Part shown: positions 8,777 to 18,622 of the stretch, in pieces
Position numbering within the stretch: the first letter of the stretch is position 1
Layout: every line of letters starts with the position of its first letter
Source: Aliivibrio fischeri ATCC 7744 = JCM 18803 = DSM 507
GTDB lineage: Bacteria > Pseudomonadota > Gammaproteobacteria > Enterobacterales > Vibrionaceae
DNA: 64,000 nucleotides
Assembly (NCBI RefSeq): GCF_023983475.1
Contig: NZ_CP092713.1
Location: 1,468,348-1,532,347 of the forward strand
Reading direction: 5' to 3'
Notes under the pieces: generated by a model
What the model saw: only the letters and a program-made list of their open reading frames with translations
What the model was told of the DNA's origin: nothing
Databases searched by the model: none
Position numbers and translations under genes: made by a program

Positions 8777-9329
8777 TTCACCCCCTAAAAACACACAAAC
8801 AATTAACCATAAATTAATACATTACCTTAATAAAAGTATATCTAATCATATTTCACCATAGTGAACAAGTTATTAATAGAAAATGAATGGAATGTATTTA
8901 AAAACCTATTCCATACACATATTAAAATAACAATAACACTATAAAACACTTTCACATTAATTAATTAGATATTTATTCTATAAACTATTTGCAATACTAT
9001 CTAAATATGATTAATATGCAGCCATACAATCAATCCAATACACTCTTATTGGATAATAATCAATAGGATAGAGGTTAATAATTTACTTTTATCTTAACGC
9101 GCAACATCAAGTTACCATATATTTATGTTAACTCTTTTAGAATTCGAACTATTTAAAACGTTTTGTTATTGAAAAAAGAAACCCTAAAATAAAAGAGTAC
9201 ACCATTCTATTATTTAGAATAAAATCACAAAATGAACTTTATTTCTTATGTAACTATAAAAATTTGAAATATTATTTCTTTCAATAATGAAACCGTTTTT
9301 AAAAATTAACATTTCCGAGGTATATAACT
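8777..9329. other. Long AT-rich non-coding region with one dyad
   Basis: About 550 bases between the divergent AraC and XRE genes with no plausible ORF. One clear symmetric element is ATCCAATA (9033-9040) facing TATTGGAT (9047-9054) across 6 bases, operator-like in size. Nothing else structured was seen. Confidence 0.4.
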
Positions 9330-9710
9330 GTGTTAGATGAAAGCACCTCTATGGAAAGCATTTCTCGACGGATCGAGGCAAGAAAAACAGAGCTAGGATT
9401 GTCTAATTCTCAAATTGCTACAGCATGTGACGTCTCTACAAGAACGGTAATTAACTGGACTAGCGGACTTTCTAGCCCTCATATATCCAAATTAATTCCT
9501 TTAAGCTTTATTCTGAGAAAAGAGATTGGTTGGATCATTTCAGGTAGTGATAATATTCCCGACTGGCTAGGGGTCACAATGTCTGACGTTATTGAATTTC
9601 ATCAGGAACTATCAAAATACTCGAAATCAGAACGTACTATGTTGTTTAAATCTATTAGCAATTTAATTGAACAATTTGGTTTCATCTTAAAAGCTAAAGA
9701 TAAGAAATAA
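9330..9710 (+). CDS. Small XRE-type HTH regulator
   Basis: A 126-residue protein. Residues 10-65 form a lambda-repressor-like HTH (LGLSNSQIATACDVSTRTVI), with a short helical tail rich in Ser, Lys and Glu (ELSKYSKSERTMLFKSI) that may dimerise. The GTG start at 9330 is supported by CGAGG at 9316-9320; ATG 9351 is a fallback. It is a single-gene unit, followed by its own terminator. The target is unknown. Confidence 0.75.
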   Translation: MLDESTSMESISRRIEARKTELGLSNSQIATACDVSTRTVINWTSGLSSPHISKLIPLSFILRKEIGWIISGSDNIPDWLGVTMSDVIEFHQELSKYSKSERTMLFKSISNLIEQFGFILKAKDKK

Positions 9711-9720
9711 CTATTTTTAC

Positions 9721-9749
9721 TTAGCGCATATAATCTAAATATGCGCTAA
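9721..9749 (+). terminator. Rho-independent terminator after the XRE gene
   Basis: TTAGCGCATAT (9721-9731) pairs with ATATGCGCTAA (9739-9749), followed by a T-rich stretch (TTTGTTTTTTA). Confidence 0.8.
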
Positions 9750-9844
9750 CCACTTTGTTTTTTATGACCCATCGCAAACTTTAAAATACCTTTTTGATCA
9801 ATACTTTCACTCAATTTTGTTTTCAGTTACATAGAGTGAATATC

Positions 9845-11074
9845 ATGAAAGACCTTGTAGAACGCTTTCTTTCTTATGTGAGTATTGATACTCAATCCAA
9901 CCCTTCTGCACCGCAGTGCCCAAGCACTGAAAAACAATTCAATTTAGCTAACCAATTAGTTTCTGAATTAAATGAACTAGAACTTTCTGATGTCTCTATT
10001 GATGAAAATGGTTATGTCATGGGGCGGTTACCTTCAAACGTCGACTACGATGTGCCAGCGATTGGTTTCATTGCACATATGGACACAGCCCCTGATGCGT
10101 CTGGTGAAAATGTAAAACCACAAATCATCAATAATTATCAAGGCGACACAATAACCCTTGGCACTAGCGGTGAAGAGTTAACACCAAGCCAGTTCCCTGA
10201 CTTACTCAACTTAATCGGCCATGATTTGATCACCACAGATGGTACGACTTTACTTGGTGCAGATAACAAAGCAGGCATTGCCGAAATCCTAACAGCCATT
10301 GCTGTATTAAAAGCAAATCCAGAGATCCAACACGGTGATATTTGCGTTGGTTTCACCCCTGATGAAGAGATTGGTCGTGGTGCAAACCTATTTGATGTTG
10401 AGAAGTTCAATGCGAAATGGGCCTACACTATCGACGGCGGCCCAGTTGGTGAATTGGAATATGAAAACTTTAATGCCACTAGTGCAGATGTGATTTGTCA
10501 TGGTGTGAACGTCCACCCGGGTACTGCTAAAGGTAAGATGGTTAACTCCATGAATATCGCGGCTCAATTTCAAATGATGATGCCAGTAAATGAAACACCA
10601 GAAGGTACTGAAGGTTATGAAGGCTTCTATCATTTAAAATCAATGAACGCAGGTGTAGCCAAAACTGAGCTTGGTTATATCGTCCGTGACTTTACCCGTG
10701 AAGGCATGGCTAAACGTAAAACCTTCATGCAACAAAAAGTGAATGAGTTAAATGCAAAATTAGATAAAGGTCGTGTTGAATTAATCTTAACCGATAGCTA
10801 CTTTAATATGCGTGAAATGGTAGAACCTTACCCACACGTGATTGAACTGGCTAAAGAAGCAATGACGGCATGCGACATTCAACCTGATATCAAGCCTATT
10901 CGAGGCGGGACTGATGGTGCTCGTTTATCTTTTATGGGTTTACCTTGCCCTAATATCTTTACGGGTGGTTACAACTTCCACGGTATTCATGAATTCATTA
11001 CGATTAATGGCATGAAACAAGCGGTTGATGTGATTGTGAAAATTGCAGAGTTGAACGCTATCAACAATAAATAA
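9845..11074 (+). CDS. pepT: Peptidase T (tripeptide aminopeptidase)
   Basis: A 409-residue M20-family di-zinc aminopeptidase that removes the N-terminal residue from tripeptides in the cytosol. Metal-site motifs are in order: [11 protein letters not shown] (His/Asp), [21 protein letters not shown] (catalytic Glu pair), [11 protein letters not shown], and the C-terminal [12 protein letters not shown]...NFHGIHEF. Length matches E. coli PepT (408). ATG 9845 gives the family N-terminus [19 protein letters not shown]; the in-frame start at 9794 would add an unrelated leader. Confidence 0.95.
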   Translation: MKDLVERFLSYVSIDTQSNPSAPQCPSTEKQFNLANQLVSELNELELSDVSIDENGYVMGRLPSNVDYDVPAIGFIAHMDTAPDASGENVKPQIINNYQGDTITLGTSGEELTPSQFPDLLNLIGHDLITTDGTTLLGADNKAGIAEILTAIAVLKANPEIQHGDICVGFTPDEEIGRGANLFDVEKFNAKWAYTIDGGPVGELEYENFNATSADVICHGVNVHPGTAKGKMVNSMNIAAQFQMMMPVNETPEGTEGYEGFYHLKSMNAGVAKTELGYIVRDFTREGMAKRKTFMQQKVNELNAKLDKGRVELILTDSYFNMREMVEPYPHVIELAKEAMTACDIQPDIKPIRGGTDGARLSFMGLPCPNIFTGGYNFHGIHEFITINGMKQAVDVIVKIAELNAINNK

Positions 11075-11096
11075 TTACGTTTTTACCCATATAAAA

Positions 11097-11129
11097 AATG
11101 CCCGATGATTACTCAAATCATCGGGCATT
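11097..11129. terminator. Strong bidirectional terminator between pepT and the formate dehydrogenase gene
   Basis: AATGCCCGATGATT (11097-11110) pairs perfectly with AATCATCGGGCATT (11116-11129) across a 5-nt loop, with T-rich flanks on both strands. Confidence 0.9.
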
Positions 11130-11149
11130 TTATTTACCTTAACCGTTAT

Positions 11150-14100
11150 TTAGCACATTTCAGGTTCTGGTTGTAATACCTTTTCTACCTTCACAGCTGC
11201 GACTTTAAACTCGGGGATCTTCGCATGAGGATCGAGTGCTGTTGTGGTCAGTTTATTCGCTGCCGCTTCCACAAAATGGAACGGTACAAATATCACCCCT
11301 TCTTGCATACGCTTAGTCACAAACGCTGGTGCTTCAATCGTGCCACGGCGTGTTGATACTCGAACCATCTCACTGTTTGAAATGCCTAAACGCTCAGCAT
11401 CTGCCACACTCATCATAGCGCGCGGACCAGCAAGGTTGTTCAACCCTTTGGTTTTACGTGTCATGGTACCTGTGTGGTACTGCTCTAATAAACGTCCCGT
11501 TGTGAGCACTAATGGATACTCTTCATCAGGCAGTTCAGCCGCATATCTAAATGGAACCGCTGCCATTTGACCTTTACCACGTAAGAACTGTTGATTATGC
11601 ATAATGCGAGTGCCTTGTGGGTTCGCATCATTACATGGCCATTGAAGTCCATTTTTACCAATGGCATCCCAATGCATACCTTGGTATTGAGGCGTCACTT
11701 GAGTGATCTCTTCAGTAATGTCTTCAACAGATTGGTAATTCCACTCTCCACCCATTGCATTGGCAATTTCTTGAATGATCCACCAATCTTCTTTCGCTTC
11801 GCCCGGAGGATTTACTGCAGGTGAGATACGCTGAACACGGCGCTCAGTATTGGTAAAATGACCCGCTTTTTCTGCAAACGAACACGATGGTAAAATCACA
11901 TCAGCATACGCTGCAGTTTCTGTCATAAAGATATCTTGTACAACTAGGAAATCTAATTTCTCTAAACCGTGAATAACGTGTGCTTGGTCAGGGTCACTCA
12001 ACACTGGGTTCTCACCCATAACAAATAAACCTTTTACTTGTTCATGGCAGGCGGCATCAATGATTTCTGTTAATGTTAAGCCTTTCTTACTTGGCAATGT
12101 TGGTTTATTCCACGCTTTTACAAATTTCTCGTAAACTGCAGGATTCTCCACTTTTTGGTAACCAGGGAAATCCGTTGGCAAGGCTCCCATATCACACGCA
12201 CCTTGTACGTTTGATTGACCACGAAGTGGATTAATACCACCACCTTCAATACCAATGTTGCCACACAGCATTTGTAAGTTAGCAATAGATCGAACGTTAT
12301 CATGACCCGTCGTATGCTGCGTAATACCCATTGAGTAATAAATAGCAGTACGCTTGGCTGTACCAATGTAACGTGCCATTTCAATCACATCTTGTGCTTT
12401 TACGCCTGTGATTAACTCAATTTTCTCAGGTGAGTACGCCTCTGACATCACTTCTGCTTTTAGTTCATCAAAACCTTCAACACGTTCAGCGATGTATGCC
12501 TGATCGTGCCAGTTATTTTTGATGATCTGCTGCATAATACCGTTAAGTAACATCACATCCGTACCCGGACGTTGTGCTACATACAGCTCTGCATGATCAG
12601 AGATATCTACTTGCTTTGGATCCGCAACAATCAAACGAGCACCGTGATGACGGATGGCTTGTTTAATGTGAGAAGCAATGATCGGGTGAGCAGATGTCGT
12701 ATCTGAACCAATAATAAAGATCAGATCAGAATGTTTGATACTTGGAATATCATTGGTCATTGCCCCACTACCAATAGACGCTTCTAAGCCCGTTACTGTC
12801 GTTGAGTGACATAAACGTGCACAGTGATCAAGGTTATTGGTTTCAAACTCACGACGTACCAATTTTTGGAATGCGTAGTTATCTTCATTGGTGGTTTTTG
12901 CCGACGAGAATCCAGCTAGCGCATTACCGCCATGTTGAGATTTAATGGCGCTGAACTTATCAGCTACTAATGTGATCGCCTCTTCCCAACTTGCAGGAAC
13001 TAACTTACCATTTTTACGAATTAACGGTGTTTTTAAGCGCTCATCGCTGCTGACAAAATCAAAACCAAAGCGACCTTTAACACACAGCATGCCTTCGTTC
13101 ACTGGAGACGATTTAGCGCCTTGAACGTATTTAATTTTGTTTGTTGATTCATCAACCATCATGGTTAACTTACAACCTACACCACAATAGGTACAAATCG
13201 TATCAACCGGTTTTAAAACTTCGATTCGACCTTGAGATTTATCACGAGAATCAACCAATGCGCCAACAGGACACGCTTGAACACACGCACCACATTGCAC
13301 ACAGTTTGAGTTACCCATTTGATAACCGTGCTCAAACCCTGCACGACATTCAGGACGAGAGGCATTGGTTCCGTCTTCATTTTTCATGAAGCTTAAGACG
13401 CCATGCACGCCTTTTTCGTTACACGCTTCAACACATTGACCACAACTAATACAACGGTTGGCATCAAACACGATGAATTCAGAAGTGGTATCGATAGCAA
13501 ACTTCTGTTTACTTTCGTTGCTTAAATCCGTTTCATCCGCCTTATATTCCGTTGCATAATCACGCAGCCCACAATTGGTGTTAGCTTGACATGCACACTC
13601 TAAGCAACGCTCCGCTTCACGAATCGCATCTAAATTATCAAAACCCGTTTCAACTTCATCAAAGCTTTGCTCACGCTGCTCAGCGGTTAACTCAGGCATG
13701 ATGACGCGCATTGCTTTTTGAATATGTTCAAAATGCTTAGGATCAACTTGCTTAGTCTTCTTCTCTTTTTGAGAATTAAACGGTTTAGTTGGAATTTTCT
13801 CCATGTTACCGTTAAAGAAACGATCAATCGCTTCTGCAGCAATACGACCATCAGCAACCGCTTCAATTGCCGTTGCAGGACCACGACGAAAATCACCGAT
13901 GCTAAAAATATTTTTCACACCACTGTGCATTGTCAAACTGTTTGCATCAGCGGTATTCCAACGAGTCAGTGGCAAATCAATCGTATCGTTCTCTAAAAAG
14001 CTTAAATCCGGTTTTTGTGATACCGCAGAAATTACAGTATCAAACTCTTCAATAAAAAATTCACCGGTTGCCTGAGGACTACGACGACCAGATGCATCTG

Positions 14101-15310
14101 GCTCACCCAATGCCATTTTCTCCAAGCGAACTTGAGTTACTCGCCCATTTTCATCGGCAATATTTTCAACAGGGTTGGTTAAGAAATGGAATTTAACGCC
14201 TTCATGCTCAGCCTCAACTACTTCGTAATCTTCAGCGGGCATCTCTTCACGAGTACGACGATAAATAAGTGTAGTATCAGCGCCATCACGCACCGCTGTA
14301 CGAGCACAGTCAATCGCCGTGTTACCACCACCAATAACCGCTACTTTTTTGCCTGTCGTTAATTTAGATTCTGTTACGTAATCTTTTAAATAATCAACAC
14401 CTAAGTAGCAACCACCAAGCTCACTGCCTTGATAATGCATTTCAACGGCTTTTGAAGCACCGACTGCCAAACAGACAGCATCATACTCATCACTTAACTG
14501 TGTTAATGAGAAATCCTCACCTAATTTCACAGAAGTTTGAACTTCCATACCGTTACGACACATCAATTCGATTTCTTTATCTAAAATCGATTTTGGTAAA
14601 CGATATTCAGGAATACCATAACGTAGCCAACCGCCTGCTTTAGGCATCGACTCAAACACCGTTACACTGTAACCCTCATTAGTCAGATAATAACCACAGG
14701 TTAATCCACCCGGACCACTACCAATCACAGCAATGGATTTTCCTTTGTCTGCTTTCTTTGGTGGCACATAAGATTCTTGAGCATGCAAATCCACGTCAGC
14801 CGCGTGACGTTTTAATTGACGAATAGCTAATGGCTCATCAACCAAACCACGACGACATTCCGCTTCACAGAACGCAGGACAAACACGACCAATAGATAAT
14901 GGCATTGGCAATGTTCGTTTAATGACTTCAATGGCTTTTTGATGGTCATCTTGTGAAATGTGGTACAGATATGACTGTATATCTACGCCAGCTGGGCACG
15001 CAGTTTGGCACGGCGCTTCACAATCAGCGTAATGATCTGAAAGAATTTTGTTTAATGCACTTTGACGACGTTTTGCTAACGCTTCAGACGAAGTGATCAC
15101 TTGCATACCATCAACCGCTTGAGTTTCACAAGCACGTTGAATTCCTTGACCTTCAATTTCAACTACGCATAAATCACATGGTACTTTCTCACCATTGATA
15201 TTGTTTCCGCATAGTGAAGGGATTTCGACATTGCATTCCTTTGCAGCTGCTAAAAGTGTTATCTCTTCATCGATAGTGAATGTTTGTTTATCTATAGTTA
15301 TTTTCATCAT
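11150..15310 (-). CDS. Fused formate dehydrogenase: ferredoxin + GltD-like flavoprotein + molybdopterin subunit
   Basis: A 1386-residue multidomain enzyme predicted to oxidise formate in the cytosol and pass electrons to a pyridine nucleotide. Domains in order: [2Fe-2S] ferredoxin (Cys34, 45, 48, 61); Cys-rich linker; GltD-like FAD/NAD(P) module (~185-510, GSGPGG and GGGNTAIDCART); two [4Fe-4S] clusters (CISCGQCVEAC, CVQCGACVQAC); molybdopterin domain from ~705 (CTYCGVGC). The residue equivalent to the selenocysteine of FdhF is Cys834 (CARLCHST), so this is a Cys enzyme. The C-terminal MGD-binding domain is present. Fusion of the reductase into one chain replaces separate FdsB/G-like subunits. 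It is divergent from glpA across 295 bases. The exact acceptor, NAD or NADP, cannot be read. Confidence 0.85.
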   Translation of the reverse strand: MMKITIDKQTFTIDEEITLLAAAKECNVEIPSLCGNNINGEKVPCDLCVVEIEGQGIQRACETQAVDGMQVITSSEALAKRRQSALNKILSDHYADCEAPCQTACPAGVDIQSYLYHISQDDHQKAIEVIKRTLPMPLSIGRVCPAFCEAECRRGLVDEPLAIRQLKRHAADVDLHAQESYVPPKKADKGKSIAVIGSGPGGLTCGYYLTNEGYSVTVFESMPKAGGWLRYGIPEYRLPKSILDKEIELMCRNGMEVQTSVKLGEDFSLTQLSDEYDAVCLAVGASKAVEMHYQGSELGGCYLGVDYLKDYVTESKLTTGKKVAVIGGGNTAIDCARTAVRDGADTTLIYRRTREEMPAEDYEVVEAEHEGVKFHFLTNPVENIADENGRVTQVRLEKMALGEPDASGRRSPQATGEFFIEEFDTVISAVSQKPDLSFLENDTIDLPLTRWNTADANSLTMHSGVKNIFSIGDFRRGPATAIEAVADGRIAAEAIDRFFNGNMEKIPTKPFNSQKEKKTKQVDPKHFEHIQKAMRVIMPELTAEQREQSFDEVETGFDNLDAIREAERCLECACQANTNCGLRDYATEYKADETDLSNESKQKFAIDTTSEFIVFDANRCISCGQCVEACNEKGVHGVLSFMKNEDGTNASRPECRAGFEHGYQMGNSNCVQCGACVQACPVGALVDSRDKSQGRIEVLKPVDTICTYCGVGCKLTMMVDESTNKIKYVQGAKSSPVNEGMLCVKGRFGFDFVSSDERLKTPLIRKNGKLVPASWEEAITLVADKFSAIKSQHGGNALAGFSSAKTTNEDNYAFQKLVRREFETNNLDHCARLCHSTTVTGLEASIGSGAMTNDIPSIKHSDLIFIIGSDTTSAHPIIASHIKQAIRHHGARLIVADPKQVDISDHAELYVAQRPGTDVMLLNGIMQQIIKNNWHDQAYIAERVEGFDELKAEVMSEAYSPEKIELITGVKAQDVIEMARYIGTAKRTAIYYSMGITQHTTGHDNVRSIANLQMLCGNIGIEGGGINPLRGQSNVQGACDMGALPTDFPGYQKVENPAVYEKFVKAWNKPTLPSKKGLTLTEIIDAACHEQVKGLFVMGENPVLSDPDQAHVIHGLEKLDFLVVQDIFMTETAAYADVILPSCSFAEKAGHFTNTERRVQRISPAVNPPGEAKEDWWIIQEIANAMGGEWNYQSVEDITEEITQVTPQYQGMHWDAIGKNGLQWPCNDANPQGTRIMHNQQFLRGKGQMAAVPFRYAAELPDEEYPLVLTTGRLLEQYHTGTMTRKTKGLNNLAGPRAMMSVADAERLGISNSEMVRVSTRRGTIEAPAFVTKRMQEGVIFVPFHFVEAAANKLTTTALDPHAKIPEFKVAAVKVEKVLQPEPEMC

Positions 15311-15503
15311 TCAATACCTAAGATTGACTATTAATTTTCTCGATTATATCACCACTTTTAGTCTGGTTTTGAACCAGATCGTATCTTTACAAAATCCCAA
15401 CCAAACAAACGACATTTATTCTCATTACCCCTCTCAATTCTCAACTTTTTTCTGTTCGTTCATTTATTTCCATGTGACATATCCACCAAAACGAAAACGA
15501 GAC

Positions 15504-15553
15504 GAATGCGCGAACGAACATTCTTGCGTTAGATCAAAGAATGTGTCGAACAT
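15504..15553 (+). promoter_or_regulatory. GlpR-like half-sites upstream of glpA
   Basis: Two copies of CGAACAT, the right half of the GlpR operator consensus, occur at 15515-15521 and 15547-15553. Their left halves are poor. The second ends 53 bases before the glpA start. The 295-base gap also contains AAAACGAAAACGAGACGAA, a run of related CGAR units. Confidence 0.45.
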
Positions 15554-15605
15554 TAATATCATGATGATTTCATACATCAAAAGTGGTAAAAAAAGAGACT
15601 AAATT

Positions 15606-17258
15606 ATGGACAAAACTTCTCGATTAGAAACTTCCGTTATCATTATTGGTGGCGGAGCAACAGGCACCGGAATTATGCGTGATTGTGCTTTGCGAGGTAT
15701 CGATTGTATTTTAATTGAGAAAGACGATTTAGCTTCTGGTACCACAGGTCGAAATCATGGTTTACTTCACTCTGGTGCCCGCTACGCCGTGACAGATAAC
15801 GAATCAGCGAAAGAATGTATCCATGAAAACAAGATCTTAAAAAACATTGCTAAACATTGTGTTGAAGATACTCAAGGCTTATTTATCTCTCTTCCCGATG
15901 ATGATTTAGAGTTTCAAAAACAGTTTATTGATTCATGTGAATTGGCGGGTATTGAGGCAAAACAACTCACACCAAAAGAAGCCTTATTACTTGAACCAAA
16001 TGTAAATCCTAACTTAATTGGAGCCGTTCAAGTCCCAGATGGAACGCTCGATCCTTTTCGTTTATGTGCAGCGAATGTCCTTGATGCGAAAGAACATGGT
16101 GCGCGTTTGCTCACACATACCCATGTAACTTCTCTTATCCGACACCAAGATACGGTGCTCGGAGTGAACTGTATTGATATAAAAACCAATCAGAAAATTG
16201 AAATCTTTGCGCAACAAGTCATTAATGCCGCAGGTATTTGGGGCCAAAACATTTGTGAATACGCCGATTTAAGCATCAAAATGTTTCCAGCAAAAGGTTC
16301 ATTACTGATCTTAGATTATCGTATTAATAACTTAGTGATTAACCGTTGTCGTAAACCATCTGATGCCGATATTTTAGTGCCAGGGGATACGATTTCACTT
16401 ATCGGAACCACATCAGAACACATTGATTATGACAAGATTGATGATTTGCATGTAAGTGCTAAAGAAGTTGATATTCTCATGCGTGAAGGTGCAAAACTCG
16501 CACCAATCATGGTAAACACCCGTGTTTTACGCGCCTATGCAGGTGTCCGCCCATTGGTTGCGGTTGACGACGACGGTACAGGCCGAAACATCAGTCGAGG
16601 CATAGTGTTACTCGACCACGGTGAAAAAGATGGTTTAGACGGATTTACAACCATTACTGGAGGTAAACTAATGACCTCTCGTTTAATGGCAGAAATGACA
16701 ACAGATCTGGTGGCTAAAAAGATCGGAAATAACCAAGAATGCACCACTCATATTCGTCCGCTACCGGGCTCAAATGGCGCATCAATTACCGCAAAAAAAA
16801 CCGCAAGTCTTGCAAAACCCGTTTACCAAAGTGCCATTTATCGACACGGTGAACGTGCTCAACAGTTTTTAACCGATGAAGCTAAAGATCAAGCCGTGAT
16901 CTGTGAATGCGAAATGGTAACCCAAGGTGAAATTAACTACGCCATTAACCAATTAGATGTTCACAACCTGGTTGATCTTCGTCGCCGCACTCGCTTAGGT
17001 ATGGGCCCCTGCCAAGGAGAACTATGTACCTATCGTGCCGCTGGACTATTTGAAGAGTGTGGACAAATTAGTGGTAACCAATCAAGCCAACTATTAACTC
17101 ACTTTTTAGAAGAACGCTGGAAAGGCATCAAACCTGTATTCTGGGGAGATGCACTACGAGAAGCAGAATTTAGCTATTGGATTTATGAAGGTCTGTTCGG
17201 AGCAAGTGACATTCCAAAACAACACTCTGAACAAGAATCAAAAGAGGCAATATTATGA
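15606..17258 (+). CDS. glpA: Anaerobic glycerol-3-phosphate dehydrogenase, subunit A
   Basis: A 550-residue FAD subunit that oxidises sn-glycerol-3-phosphate to dihydroxyacetone phosphate during anaerobic growth. The N-terminal dinucleotide motif VIIIGGGATGTGIMRD and SGTTGRNHGLLHSG are typical of the GlpA/GlpD family. A C-terminal BFD-like [2Fe-2S] region (CECEMVTQGEI, MGPCQGELC) distinguishes GlpA from GlpD. The gene is slightly longer than E. coli GlpA (542). The stop overlaps the glpB start by four bases (ATGA), so translation is coupled. Confidence 0.95.
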   Translation: MDKTSRLETSVIIIGGGATGTGIMRDCALRGIDCILIEKDDLASGTTGRNHGLLHSGARYAVTDNESAKECIHENKILKNIAKHCVEDTQGLFISLPDDDLEFQKQFIDSCELAGIEAKQLTPKEALLLEPNVNPNLIGAVQVPDGTLDPFRLCAANVLDAKEHGARLLTHTHVTSLIRHQDTVLGVNCIDIKTNQKIEIFAQQVINAAGIWGQNICEYADLSIKMFPAKGSLLILDYRINNLVINRCRKPSDADILVPGDTISLIGTTSEHIDYDKIDDLHVSAKEVDILMREGAKLAPIMVNTRVLRAYAGVRPLVAVDDDGTGRNISRGIVLLDHGEKDGLDGFTTITGGKLMTSRLMAEMTTDLVAKKIGNNQECTTHIRPLPGSNGASITAKKTASLAKPVYQSAIYRHGERAQQFLTDEAKDQAVICECEMVTQGEINYAINQLDVHNLVDLRRRTRLGMGPCQGELCTYRAAGLFEECGQISGNQSSQLLTHFLEERWKGIKPVFWGDALREAEFSYWIYEGLFGASDIPKQHSEQESKEAIL

Positions 17259-18622
17259 ATTTCGACACCATTATCATCGGCGGTGGCATGGCTGGTTTAA
17301 GCTGTGCTTTACGTTGCTTAGAAGCCGGATTAAAAACCGCGGTTATTGCCTCAGGTCAAAGCGCTCTGCATTTCTCATCAGGTTCGATTGATGTTCTTGC
17401 CAAAACACCTTCAGGTGAACCTGTTTCTAACCCAATGACTTGTATTGAAACCTTTGCAAAAGAGTATCCTAGCCATCCTTACGCGACCTTAGGTAAAGAA
17501 ACAGTTGAACGCGCTATCGATTGGTATAGAAACACATTATCAGCTATTGGTGTCCCATTAACATCACAAACAAATGGACTAAATCATTATCGATTAACAC
17601 CATTAGGAACAATGAAATCGACCTGGCTATCACAACCTTTTGTACATCAATTCCCTATGGATTTAGATAAAAACAAAACACAAAAAATGGTGTTGGTTAC
17701 CATTGATGGGTTTCGTGATTTCCAACCTAAATTAGCTCAAGATAATTTAAAGAAACTCACTCAATTATCTGCTCTTGAAATAACAACTGCAAACATATCT
17801 CTTTCTGCATTTAACGAGATTAAGCGTAACCATTGTGAATTGCGCTCAATTGACTTATCCAGATTATTATCCAAGCGAGCACACAGACAAGAACTCGCTT
17901 ACGCTTTACAACAACATGCTCAACCCGGTGATTTAGTAGTAATACCTTCTATTTTTGGTAATGGTACTGGATTAACCTACCTCAGAGAAATTGAGCAGCT
18001 AACCAAATTAACTCTATGTGAAGTTCCTACCATGCCGCCATCTTTATTAGGTATACGTTTAGAAGAAAGCATGAAGCATGCATTTATTGAGTTAGGCGGC
18101 ACTATGCTAAATGGTGATCATGTCGTTCAAGGTGAATTCTCTTATGTTGATAAAAGCGATCCTGAGCACTCTCATTATCGTTTAAACCGCATTTTCACTA
18201 AAAACCATGGTGATTTCCCTCTTCAGGCGAAACATTTCGTCTTAGCCACAGGCAGCTTCTTTAGCCAAGGATTAAAAGCCACTGTTGATTCAATGATTGA
18301 ACCTATTTTTGGTTTAGATATAGCACAAAGTGATAAAAGAACAGATTGGTATAATCACGATTTTTTTAGCGCTCAATCTCACCCTTTTCTAAATATGGGC
18401 ATAGAAACTACAGCTAAATTTCAAGCGATAAAATCAGGACATGTGATAGATAACTTATACTGCGCTGGCGCAATTCTATCTGGTTATAATCCTATATTAG
18501 AAGGCAGCGGCAGCGGTGTTGCAATTAGTTCAGGATTTCATGCTGCAGAGTCCATTATAGATCAATTGAACCCTAGCTATTCTTCTACAAATAATAACAT
18601 CAAAGCAGAGGTCGCATTATGA
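17255..18622 (+). CDS. glpB: Anaerobic glycerol-3-phosphate dehydrogenase, subunit B
   Basis: A 455-residue flavoprotein subunit of the GlpABC complex. It has the N-terminal FAD fold IIIGGGMAGLSCALRC and, near the end, CAGAILSGYNPILEGSGSGV, typical of GlpB. It transfers electrons between the GlpA catalytic subunit and the iron-sulfur subunit GlpC. The gene overlaps both neighbours by four bases, giving a tight glpABC operon. Length is a little above the E. coli protein (419). Confidence 0.93.
   Translation: MNFDTIIIGGGMAGLSCALRCLEAGLKTAVIASGQSALHFSSGSIDVLAKTPSGEPVSNPMTCIETFAKEYPSHPYATLGKETVERAIDWYRNTLSAIGVPLTSQTNGLNHYRLTPLGTMKSTWLSQPFVHQFPMDLDKNKTQKMVLVTIDGFRDFQPKLAQDNLKKLTQLSALEITTANISLSAFNEIKRNHCELRSIDLSRLLSKRAHRQELAYALQQHAQPGDLVVIPSIFGNGTGLTYLREIEQLTKLTLCEVPTMPPSLLGIRLEESMKHAFIELGGTMLNGDHVVQGEFSYVDKSDPEHSHYRLNRIFTKNHGDFPLQAKHFVLATGSFFSQGLKATVDSMIEPIFGLDIAQSDKRTDWYNHDFFSAQSHPFLNMGIETTAKFQAIKSGHVIDNLYCAGAILSGYNPILEGSGSGVAISSGFHAAESIIDQLNPSYSSTNNNIKAEVAL

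Noticed and set aside
12800..12820. Possible selenocysteine codon in the formate dehydrogenase
   Set aside because: The codon at the active position is TGT (Cys834) and the frame has no internal TGA.
13687..14075. Several overlapping ORFs inside the formate dehydrogenase gene
   Set aside because: All lie within one long, domain-rich coding sequence in other frames and show no family features.
15472..15490. CRP or FNR site upstream of glpA
   Set aside because: Only one half (TGTGA) is present and no spaced partner half-site was found; FNR-like TTGAT-N4-ATCAA was also not matched.
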